Origin: RGIG4140 sp045532865
Lineage (GTDB): Bacteria; Pseudomonadota; Alphaproteobacteria; CAAHEQ01; UBA3637
Reading direction: 5' to 3'
Assembly: GCA_045532865.1 (NCBI GenBank)
Contig: JAZSGT010000011.1
Location: 1 to 16,492, forward strand
Length of the DNA: 16,492 bases
Shown here: in pieces, positions 7,114 through 12,442 of the stretch
Position numbering within the stretch: position 1 is the first letter of the stretch
Layout: each line of letters opens with the position of its first letter
Translations under genes and position numbers: made by a program
Notes under the pieces: generated by a model
Databases searched by the model: none
What the model was told of the DNA's origin: nothing
The model's input: only the letters and a program-made list of their open reading frames with translations

Positions 7114-8076
7114 ATGTCTGAAACTTTAAAATACGATTCTTTATTCACTTTTACGGTTGAAAATCGTTCCAAACAATTGGCTGACAACATGAGCCAACAA
7201 AACGCTTTGATTCATCGTTTAAGAGATAAAAAGAAAATCAAACCCATCACAGGGGGTACAAAAATTTTGGAAGAGCTTGAATATGGCGAAGGCGATATGT
7301 TCTGGTATTCTGGTTATGATACATTGAACTATCAACCAAAACAACTCTTCACAGCAGCTGAATATCAGTTGAAATTGTGTGCTGTTCCTGTGGCTATTTC
7401 TGGGGAAGATATGCTCAAAAACGCTGGTAAAGAAGGTATTATGGACCTTTTTGAAAAGCGTGTTGACAATGCTGCCAAAACAATTGTCAACCAAATGAGC
7501 AAATCTGTTTATTCAGATGGCACCGGCTCTGATGGTAAAGAAATTGGAGGCCTTCGTTTGTTGGTGGCAGACTCTCCTGCAACTGGCACAGTAGGTGGAA
7601 TTGACAGATCTGTTGCTGGGCATGAATTTTGGCGCAATAAAGCCGTTTCAACAGCTTTAACAGGGGAAAATATCATCTCAGAAATGAACAAAATGTATCT
7701 TTCACTTTCACGTGGGGCAGATAAACCAGACCTCATTGTTGCAGATGATACCCTTTATTCTCTTTATGAGGGTGCTTTGATGCCACAACAACGCTTCACA
7801 GACACAAAAACAGCCGAATCTGGTTTTGAAAACCTCAAATTCAAAGGTGCTGAAGTCATCTTTGATGGGGGTCAAGGAGGCAACTGTCCAGAAAATCACA
7901 TGTATTTCTTGAACACAGATTACCTCTACCTTCGCCCACACAAAGACCGTGATATGACCGTCGTTGGTGGTGAACGCATGGCTATCAACCAAGACGCCTA
8001 TTACAAAATCATCGGCTGGGCAGGGAATATGACTATGTCCAACGCTGCTCTTCAAGGTGTTCTTATTAATGCTTAA
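7114..8076 (+). CDS. Phage major capsid protein (HK97 fold likely)
   Basis: Builds the icosahedral head shell. The 320-residue product has the pattern of the roughly 320-aa coat proteins of podo- and siphoviruses: a helical N-terminus with many Gln/Asn, a central ISGEDMLKNAGKEGIMDLFEKR segment, a Gly-rich GSDGKEIGGLRLLVADSP loop, the GGIDRSVAGHEFWRN motif, LIVADDTLYSLYE, and a C-terminal MYFLNTDYLYLRPHK strand. I place it near the Gp13-like coat family by recollection of the FWRN and GGIDRS features, not by search. The start is ATG 7114, with GAAAGGA at 7101-7107; an upstream in-frame TTG at 7099 lacks a binding site. The gene stands alone between arrays 3 and 4, away from the portal and candidate scaffold that normally precede it. 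A terminator sits just upstream. Confidence 0.88.
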   Translation: MSETLKYDSLFTFTVENRSKQLADNMSQQNALIHRLRDKKKIKPITGGTKILEELEYGEGDMFWYSGYDTLNYQPKQLFTAAEYQLKLCAVPVAISGEDMLKNAGKEGIMDLFEKRVDNAAKTIVNQMSKSVYSDGTGSDGKEIGGLRLLVADSPATGTVGGIDRSVAGHEFWRNKAVSTALTGENIISEMNKMYLSLSRGADKPDLIVADDTLYSLYEGALMPQQRFTDTKTAESGFENLKFKGAEVIFDGGQGGNCPENHMYFLNTDYLYLRPHKDRDMTVVGGERMAINQDAYYKIIGWAGNMTMSNAALQGVLINA

Positions 8077-8086
8077 GGGGCAGTAA

Positions 8087-8220
8087 GTTAAGAGCCAGCT
8101 GTAAGGGGTAACTAAACATCAAATCGCCTCCCTTATGTACCTTGAGCTAACGCTCTTTTGTCCGTACATATACGGTCGGCGATTTAAAATTTATTTCCTC
8201 CCTTACAGCTGGCTCTTAAC
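8087..8220. repeat. Palindromic module o1 (array 4)
   Basis: Opens GTTAAGAGCCAGCTGTAAGG and closes CCTTACAGCTGGCTCTTAAC, a 20-bp perfect inverted repeat. Inner arms are AAATCGCC/GGCGATTT; the core is 8137-8167 with GAGCTAACGCTC. The Q flank (GGGGCAGTAA) begins right at the capsid stop. The P flank and P-P junction (8221-8301) follow. It is nearly the same as p1 (15902-16038), in the same orientation. Confidence 0.88.
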
Positions 8221-8301
8221 CCATCACATAAAGCGAGGTTAAATTAAAAAACTCTTGCTTAAAGTGGTGCCTCGAAAAAGAAACCTCGATATGTGGTATG
8301 C

Positions 8302-8439
8302 GTTAAGAGTCAGTTTAAAGGGATGAAATAGTGCTATAATCGTCAAGCGTATAGTACGGAGAAAAAAGAGCGTTAGCGATATTGTACTTGAGCTTGGCGA
8401 TTGTGGTGCTAGTTCGCTCTTTAAATTGTAACTCTTAAC
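8302..8439. repeat. Palindromic module o2 (array 4)
   Basis: Same as n3 (6604-6741) except for one T/G change by eye. Core 8354-8387. The P flank (8283-8301) is on the left. On the right the junction 8440-8517 consists of a Q flank, a P flank (AAACCTCTCCCTTTGGTATG) and a second P flank (AAACCTCGATATGTGGTATG). Confidence 0.85.
8332..8340 (+). promoter_or_regulatory. Candidate extended -10 promoter inside module o2
   Basis: TGCTATAAT, as in module n3, directed toward the gene at 8698 about 350 bp downstream. No other promoter is evident for the 8698-10063 block. The -35 region is weak, so the call rests on the extended -10 alone. A third copy, on the minus strand at 16328-16336 in module p3, also points toward the Q side, but there it would be antisense to the upstream gene block. 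Confidence 0.35.
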
Positions 8440-8517
8440 ACTTGAGGCAGTTGGGTTCAAACAGAAACCTCTCCCTTTGGTATGCCACGAAAAGGAAAAC
8501 CTCGATATGTGGTATGG

Positions 8518-8653
8518 GTTAAGAGCCAGCACAAAATAGCCAAATAAAGATGAATGCGCCGACTGTATAGTACGGATAAAAAGGGCTTTTAGCCCAAGGT
8601 ACTTGAGGGAGGTGTATTCGCTTTAGTTGGCATTTTGTGTGCTAGCTCTTAAC
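8518..8653. repeat. Palindromic module o3 (array 4)
   Basis: Opens GTTAAGAGCCAGCACAAAAT and closes ATTTTGTGTGCTAGCTCTTAAC; inner arms AGCCAA/TTGGC; core 8570-8602 with GGGCTTTTAGCCC, close to the n4 core. The Q flank (TCACCGACAGTCGGGCCC, 8654-8671) leads into the leader of the 8698 gene. Confidence 0.85.
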
Positions 8654-8697
8654 TCACCGACAGTCGGGCCCTCCAATTTAACTGAAAGGAAAAACAA

Positions 8698-9267
8698 ATG
8701 TTATTTGCAAAATTTTATGACAGACTTATCAAAACCAATGAAACAAACCCCACAACCGGCTTGCCCATTTTTAAAGAGGTCTGTTTTGTTGAAGTTCGAA
8801 TTAAAAACAACATGACGGATATTTTTGACCAACCGGCAACGGAAGAAAAAATCCGTCAATTCCCTCAAGAATACCAGCTTTATCTTGCTTCAAAAGAAAA
8901 GCTCAAAGAGGGGACTGATTTAAAAATGTTTGCTCATTTTTCGCCAAAAGAGGTGGCTACGCTCAACGCCCATGGCATTTTTTCGGTGGAAGAATTTATT
9001 GCTTTATCCCCTCAAAAAGCAACAGATTTGGGGTTGAAAGAGGAACAAGAACAAGCCAAAACATTTTTGTCTTTGTGTCAAAATCAAGTGGATGTGAAAA
9101 AATTACAAGCTGAAATTGACCACTTGAAAGAAGAAAATGCGCACTTAAAAGCACAGGTTGAAAGTTTATCTAATGCTTTAAAAACGTCTTCTAACAAACC
9201 AAAAAGAAAGAGAAAATCAACATCACATGAGGAAGAAACAAATGACACTTTGCCCATCAAAAAATAA
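8698..9267 (+). CDS. Conserved phage protein with HhH-like segment and coiled coil
   Basis: 189 residues of unassigned function. The order of parts recalls a family of small phage virion-region proteins I have seen in phages of proteobacteria: an N-terminal strand motif (FVEVRI), an IFDQPATEEKIRQFPQEYQLY segment, then FSPKEVATLNAHGIFSVEEFIALS, which resembles a helix-hairpin-helix-like fold. A heptad-rich coiled coil follows near residues 135-165 (VKKLQAEIDHLKEENAHLK), then a basic tail (KPKRKRK). The ATG at 8698 is seven bases after AAAGGA (8685-8690). Its 3' end overlaps the endolysin start, so the two are translationally coupled. A head-completion or packaging-related role is possible but not shown. 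Confidence 0.75.
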   Translation: MLFAKFYDRLIKTNETNPTTGLPIFKEVCFVEVRIKNNMTDIFDQPATEEKIRQFPQEYQLYLASKEKLKEGTDLKMFAHFSPKEVATLNAHGIFSVEEFIALSPQKATDLGLKEEQEQAKTFLSLCQNQVDVKKLQAEIDHLKEENAHLKAQVESLSNALKTSSNKPKRKRKSTSHEEETNDTLPIKK

Positions 9268-9700
9268 AATTTCAAAAACCCTTTTGGACCGGCTTGTTCA
9301 ACATGAAGGACTTCGGCTCAAGCCGTATCGCTGCACAAAGGGAAAGCTCACCATTGGCGTTGGGCGCAATTTAGAGGATAAAGGCCTTTCAAAAGAAGAG
9401 GCCTTTTTTTTGTTACAAAACGATATTTTGGAGGTTCAAAATGAATGTGAAAAACAGTTTAAATTTTTTAATCAACTCTCTCCAACTCGGCAAGAAGTTT
9501 TACTTGAAATGGCTTTTAACTTGGGGATTAAAGGGCTTAAAGGTTTTAAAAAGTTTCTTAAAGCATTAGATGAAAAAGACTATTTAACAGCTTCAAAAGA
9601 AATGTTAAATAGCAAATGGGCATTTGAAGTTAAGGGCAGGGCAAAACGCCTTGCCTTATTGATGAAAACCGACCCCTCTTTGAATGAGAGTGATACATGA
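9242..9700 (+). CDS. Phage endolysin, GH24 (T4-lysozyme type)
   Basis: Cleaves the beta-1,4 bond between N-acetylmuramic acid and N-acetylglucosamine at the end of infection. With ATG 9242 as start it has 152 residues. The catalytic Glu is E22 (QHEGLRLKPY). The residue at the place of T4 Asp20 is C31 (YRCTKG), and T37 (LTIGVGRN) takes the place of T4 Thr26, so the E-8-x-5-T spacing is kept. Cys at the second position is common in this branch. Later motifs are QEVLLEMAFNLG and the C-terminal SKWAFEVKGRAKRLA (Trp plus basic residues). No signal-arrest-release segment is evident, so export would need a holin, which I do not see in the window. ATG 9242 is preferred over ATG 9227 because GAGGAA (9229-9234) fits it. 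The stop overlaps the next start by ATGA. Confidence 0.93.
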   Translation: MTLCPSKNKISKTLLDRLVQHEGLRLKPYRCTKGKLTIGVGRNLEDKGLSKEEAFFLLQNDILEVQNECEKQFKFFNQLSPTRQEVLLEMAFNLGIKGLKGFKKFLKALDEKDYLTASKEMLNSKWAFEVKGRAKRLALLMKTDPSLNESDT

Positions 9701-9903
9701 AACGGTTTTTTATTCTGATTTTTTTTATGGGGATTTTGTGTTTTTTGTCTTATCAACTAGGCAAAAGCCACTCTAAAATCAAAATTATCGAAAAACAAGT
9801 TGAGGTGATTAAATATGAAAAACAAATCATTCAAAAAGTTCTTATGCGTCCCAATCCTACACGGGATACTTTGCTTGAGCGCATGCGTCAAAACAAGTTC
9901 TGA
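9697..9903 (+). CDS. Inner-membrane spanin (Rz-like)
   Basis: 68 residues, short for an i-spanin. An N-terminal membrane anchor (residues about 4-20, FFILIFFMGILCFLSYQL) is followed by a charged, helix-forming periplasmic segment (KIKIIEKQVEVIKYEKQIIQ). I infer that it pairs with the lipoprotein encoded in another frame inside and beyond it to fuse inner and outer membranes after the endolysin has acted. The start overlaps the endolysin stop (ATGA). The call rests on the position, the topology and the nested lipoprotein, not on sequence similarity, since i-spanins diverge widely. Confidence 0.8.
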   Translation: MKRFFILIFFMGILCFLSYQLGKSHSKIKIIEKQVEVIKYEKQIIQKVLMRPNPTRDTLLERMRQNKF

Positions 9904-10063
9904 ACTTGTTTGTCCTGTCCCAGCCTCTTTACCCCCATTTCCCATCGCTGGGCCCAAAGTCGCTGCCGAGCTTGAAAAAGCCGGCGACCTTCCTGCGACA
10001 TGGGAGTGGTTGGGCAGGGTGTATCTGGTGAAGGAGGTGCTTGATCGTTTAGCAACCAACTGA
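9815..10063 (+). CDS. Outer-membrane spanin lipoprotein (Rz1-like)
   Basis: 82 residues, beginning inside the i-spanin gene in another frame and running past its end, the classical Rz/Rz1 overlap. A lipobox (LSAC) places the lipidated cysteine at residue 24 and leaves a mature protein of about 59 residues. That part is Pro-rich at its start (CPVPASLPPFPIAGP), as in Rz1. The start has GAGGTG at 9802-9807, seven bases before the ATG. It indicates a Gram-negative host. The stop codon overlaps the start of the next frame (TGATG). Confidence 0.85.
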   Translation: MKNKSFKKFLCVPILHGILCLSACVKTSSELVCPVPASLPPFPIAGPKVAAELEKAGDLPATWEWLGRVYLVKEVLDRLATN

Positions 10064-10494
10064 TGATGATTTCAGGGAGAATGCCTAATTGGAATAATCC
10101 ATTAAAAAAAAGTAATAATTTTCCAAAAAATGTCTTTGACGCAGAAATTAATCAAGGGACAAAAGCAATAAACTATCTTTCTGAAGCCTTTAACAAAATG
10201 AATGGCACACAATTTCCAAATCGTGTTACTGTTTCACAAGACTTAGCAGATGCTGTTAATTCATTGTCTGATAAAGAAACAACTTTATTAAATGATTTAA
10301 TTGTTCAGAACAGAATGGAAAGTTATTTTAATCGAGTAGATACTGTTCCACAAAAAAATATTAATAATCTAAGGGGTTGGTATAATCGACTTAAAACTTA
10401 TTATAGCACTCCTGAGGTTTTCGAAAAAATCTATAAACAAAGAGTTGACGAATATTTAAATAAGAGGTATCCTCATTATTACAATGGGAAATAA
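10063..10494 (+). CDS. Hypothetical protein of 143 residues
   Basis: Not recognised. The product is Asn- and Tyr-rich, with no signal peptide or membrane segment. Its middle (LADAVNSLSDKETTLLNDLI) and C-terminus (WYNRLKTYYSTPEVFEKIYK) are predicted mainly helical by composition. The start at 10063 couples to the o-spanin stop; ATG 10066 or 10081 are alternatives, and none has a well spaced ribosome binding site. The base composition is more AT-rich than that of the lysis genes, which fits an accessory insertion behind the lysis cassette. The next gene starts 10 bases after the stop. Confidence 0.6.
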   Translation: MMISGRMPNWNNPLKKSNNFPKNVFDAEINQGTKAINYLSEAFNKMNGTQFPNRVTVSQDLADAVNSLSDKETTLLNDLIVQNRMESYFNRVDTVPQKNINNLRGWYNRLKTYYSTPEVFEKIYKQRVDEYLNKRYPHYYNGK

Positions 10495-10504
10495 AGGATA
10501 AAAT

Positions 10505-10948
10505 ATGATAAAAAAAATTTTGTTTTTGAGTATGTTAATTCTTACCAGTCCATTAAAAGCAGATGAAATAAAAAACTGTCTGACTGAGGTGGAATTGTTG
10601 GAGCAAAAGTTGAAAGAGTGTAAGATTTCCTATGCTAAGAATGCCTCTACGGCTGATATGAACAATGCAACTTATGCTTCAACTGACTGCGCAATCGGTG
10701 TTGCACATCAAATTTTTGAGAATTACTACTCAAAGACAAAAGATGAATCAAAAGAAACATTAAATCAATTGGTTAAGGCTATTTATAAGCATGCACATCA
10801 TCTGCAGCAATCGAGTGATTTTGCACAATTAAATTATACAGGCACAATGTATAATTTAATGGCCATTTCTACGGCAGATGTGATGATTAAAGATGTTGTC
10901 AAAAGCTACATTGATGAAATTAAAATGGAATGTAAAGATAAATTTTAG
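10505..10948 (+). CDS. Hypothetical secreted, Cys-containing small protein
   Basis: 147 residues with a clear Sec signal peptide (basic MIKK, apolar ILFLSMLILTSP, cleavage likely after LKA). The mature part has four cysteines (NCL, ECK, DCA, ECK near the end) that could make two disulphides, and is largely helical. The layout is loosely like the periplasmic LprI/DUF1311-type lysozyme inhibitors, but I cannot support that by motif. It probably forms an operon with the frame at 10063. Placed behind the lysis genes, it could be an accessory (moron) gene acting in the host periplasm. That is inference. Confidence 0.65.
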   Translation: MIKKILFLSMLILTSPLKADEIKNCLTEVELLEQKLKECKISYAKNASTADMNNATYASTDCAIGVAHQIFENYYSKTKDESKETLNQLVKAIYKHAHHLQQSSDFAQLNYTGTMYNLMAISTADVMIKDVVKSYIDEIKMECKDKF

Positions 10949-11088
10949 GCTGGCCAAACTTCTTTAACGCTTATGCAAAAAAAGACTATTCTAAAACAAA
11001 AAATGAATTGTCTAGAAAAGGCGTGTCTCTTGAAAGAGTCTTAGATTTGCAACGTTTTATTGATGAGGCTCTAAAACAATTATATTAA
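10942..11088 (+). pseudogene. Coding-like C-terminal fragment without a start
   Basis: An open frame of 48 codons that begins right after a stop codon at 10939-10941, overlaps the end of the 10505 gene, and has no start codon near its 5' end. It reads GWPNFFNAYAKKDYSKTKNE and ends RFIDEALKQLY. Composition and amphipathic helices look like real protein, so it may be the remains of a larger gene whose 5' part was lost. The parent is not recognised. Confidence 0.4.
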
Positions 11089-11089
11089 C

Positions 11090-11284
11090 CTATTTTAACA
11101 AAGGGTCATTATCGCAAAAGGGAGCTAATGAATCAAGTATTTTGAAACTCAAGTTTTGCATGGTTTCTAAATCTGATATATTATCTCCCATTGTTGAAAC
11201 AAAAAAGAGAGAACAAGGATCCTTTTTACTATCCAAAGGTTCATATTTTGCATAAGACACATTCCCCTCAACATCTTTATATTT
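11090..11284 (-). pseudogene. Coding-like fragment on the minus strand, downstream of a terminator
   Basis: On the minus strand about 64 codons read FKYKDVEGNVSYAKYEPLDS and on to SLAPFCDNDPLLK, ending at TAG 11090-11092. It is in the same frame as the gene at 11315-11944 but lies beyond that gene's stop codon and beyond the terminator hairpin, and it has no early start codon. It looks like the 3' remnant of a second protein gene, perhaps a relative of its upstream neighbour that was replaced by recombination. Confidence 0.4.
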
Positions 11285-11316
11285 AAAAAAAAGGGGGATT
11301 ATTTCCCCTTTTTTTT
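11285..11316. terminator. Bidirectional intrinsic terminator
   Basis: Plus strand: A8 G5, loop ATTATTT, C4 T8. The G/C stem is flanked by A and T runs on both sides, so either strand gives a hairpin followed by a U tract. For the minus strand it ends transcription of the 11315-11944 gene, overlapping its stop codon. For the plus strand it would stop read-through from the lysis/accessory operon before the head-gene block. Confidence 0.8.
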
Positions 11317-11944
11317 AATTTCTTTTTTTAAATTCTTCTTTATATCTTTTGGTGTAATACCCATTAGGGTCTTCTTCATCTTCTGCATGATAACGAAGCC
11401 ATTCCTCATGGGTATGGGGCATTTTGGAGCTAAGAGATGAACTTGAAACACCTCGATGATTTGTTTTTGCTTCTTCATATTTTGCTGACGATGAAAAAAA
11501 GAATTTTTTGTTAATTGAGGTACACTTACCTGATTTGCAAGTATTTTTATATTCGAAATATGAGTATTCATTGATGGACTCTTCACAGCGTAAAACAGTT
11601 AAATTAGGTTCATCTTTGATAATAACACAATTTTCTCCTAATTTTGATATCCAAGAATTTTCCCAATTATTATCATAAACCGTATTTTTTGTTACAAGAA
11701 AATAAGAGCCATAAACATCTCTACTAACCCCAGCTAAAATGTAGTTCAACGCCTCTTGCTTGAACTTAAAAGATAGGTCAATATTGAACTTTTCTTTGAG
11801 GGTTTTATAGGCTCTTTCAATGTTGGCTTTGCTTTCAAATTGCTCAACTTCTGGCACATTTTTGTCATAAGGATTCCCTGCCATAGCTTCAAAACGAAAG
11901 CCAACAAACACAGCACTTAACAGCAAAAGCGTCAAAAATTTCAT
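11315..11944 (-). CDS. Hypothetical secreted protein
   Basis: About 209 residues. The signal peptide is strong (MKFLTLLLLSAVFVGFRF, likely cleavage after AMA). The mature part starts GNPYDKNVPEVEQF, has four cysteines (ENCVII, LRCEES, NTCKSGKC) and a charged C-terminus rich in Glu, Lys and Tyr (HTHEEWLRYHAEDEEDPNGY). No known domain is recognised. Two ATG codons are adjacent; the second (11942-11944) is better spaced from GAGG at 11951-11954. It runs opposite to the phage genes and ends in its own terminator, so it is probably an independently expressed accessory gene. Confidence 0.65.
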   Translation of the reverse strand: MKFLTLLLLSAVFVGFRFEAMAGNPYDKNVPEVEQFESKANIERAYKTLKEKFNIDLSFKFKQEALNYILAGVSRDVYGSYFLVTKNTVYDNNWENSWISKLGENCVIIKDEPNLTVLRCEESINEYSYFEYKNTCKSGKCTSINKKFFFSSSAKYEEAKTNHRGVSSSSLSSKMPHTHEEWLRYHAEDEEDPNGYYTKRYKEEFKKRN

Positions 11945-11955
11945 CATTTACCTCG

Positions 11956-12060
11956 TTATTTTTTTAACCACTCATTTTTGTTAAACCACACAATATCCAA
12001 AAAATCAAGGTCTTTATTGAACCAATTCAACAAGGGGTGATTTTCTTTTTCTCTCAGTTT
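11956..12060 (-). pseudogene. Truncated coding remnant upstream of the secreted protein gene
   Basis: The last ~34 codons (EKENHPLLNWFNKDLDFLDI and on to EWLKK) look like genuine protein. The frame stops eight bases before the ribosome binding site and start of the next minus-strand gene, an operon-like junction. Farther upstream the frame runs through an orphan P repeat end (12096-12124), where it encodes only repeat sequence. I infer a gene whose 5' part was lost when the repeat boundary formed. Reading the whole 64-codon frame as a gene is less likely. Confidence 0.35.
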
Positions 12061-12095
12061 GGAGGGCTCGTTTGACCTTGATGTTAGAGGCCTTG

Positions 12096-12124
12096 CTTTT
12101 AACCCATCACTTGAAAGCGAGGTT
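12096..12124. repeat. Orphan module end with P flank
   Basis: CTTTTAACCCATCACTTG followed by AAAGCGAGGTT matches the P end of module m3 (reverse complement of 1908-1936) in 27 of 29 positions by eye. No other part of a module is present. A hairpin-like GAGCC/GGGCTC stretch at 12134-12148 just before the next gene may be a worn Q flank. It looks like the scar of a former array between the lysis block and the portal block. Confidence 0.7.
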
Positions 12125-12170
12125 TCTTTTTTTGAGCCAGTGGGGCTCATACAACACGAAAGGAAAATTT

Positions 12171-12440
12171 ATGAAACCGATTTCAGATCGCATTTTTATC
12201 AAACTAAACCAACAAAATTCAAGTTCTTCCAATGGGATAATTCTGCCCAAATTTGGCATAGACAAACAGCGTGCCAATGTGGGGCAGGTTGTGGCCGTTG
12301 GGGAAAAAGTCGCTTCTGTGTCGCCTGGGGATAATGTGATGTTTCACCCTTTTGATGAGCTTGAAACACCAGATCCATCTCTTGTTGTGATTAGAGAAAA
12401 AAGCCTTCTTGCAATTTTAACCAAAGAAAAGGAACTTTAA
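12171..12440 (+). CDS. Phage-encoded GroES-like co-chaperonin
   Basis: 89 residues. Caps GroEL and helps fold large phage proteins such as the coat, by analogy with T4 gp31 and other phage co-chaperonins. The N-terminal PISDRIFIKL matches the first GroES strand (PLHDRVIVK). GIILP follows a short mobile-loop region (NQQNSSSS). Then come VGQVVAVGE, SPGDNVMFHPF and a C-terminal EKSLLAILTKE, all in GroES order. The loop is Ser/Asn-rich and lies before GIIL, where GroES has its GroEL-binding loop (GGIVL). ATG 12171 has GAAAGGA at 12158-12164. Two longer open frames that start upstream read through repeat sequence and are not used. It sits two bases before the portal gene, so chaperonin and portal are made together. 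Confidence 0.85.
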   Translation: MKPISDRIFIKLNQQNSSSSNGIILPKFGIDKQRANVGQVVAVGEKVASVSPGDNVMFHPFDELETPDPSLVVIREKSLLAILTKEKEL

Positions 12441-12442
12441 AC

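Noticed and set aside
6813..7121. Open frame of 102 codons before the capsid gene
   Set aside because: It runs through module n4 and the terminator hairpin; the sequence is explained by palindromic arms, and it lacks a ribosome binding site.
6517..8532. Minus-strand frames at 6517-6792 and 8239-8532 sharing a common peptide
   Set aside because: The shared peptide is just the translation of the duplicated module n3/o2 and its flanks. There is no start signal or protein-like composition, so these are repeat translations, not paralogues.
12059..12334. Plus-strand frames starting at 12059 and 12072 over the GroES region
   Set aside because: The first is out of frame with GroES. The second adds 33 codons that translate the orphan repeat; ATG 12171 has the proper ribosome binding site and matches the GroES N-terminus.
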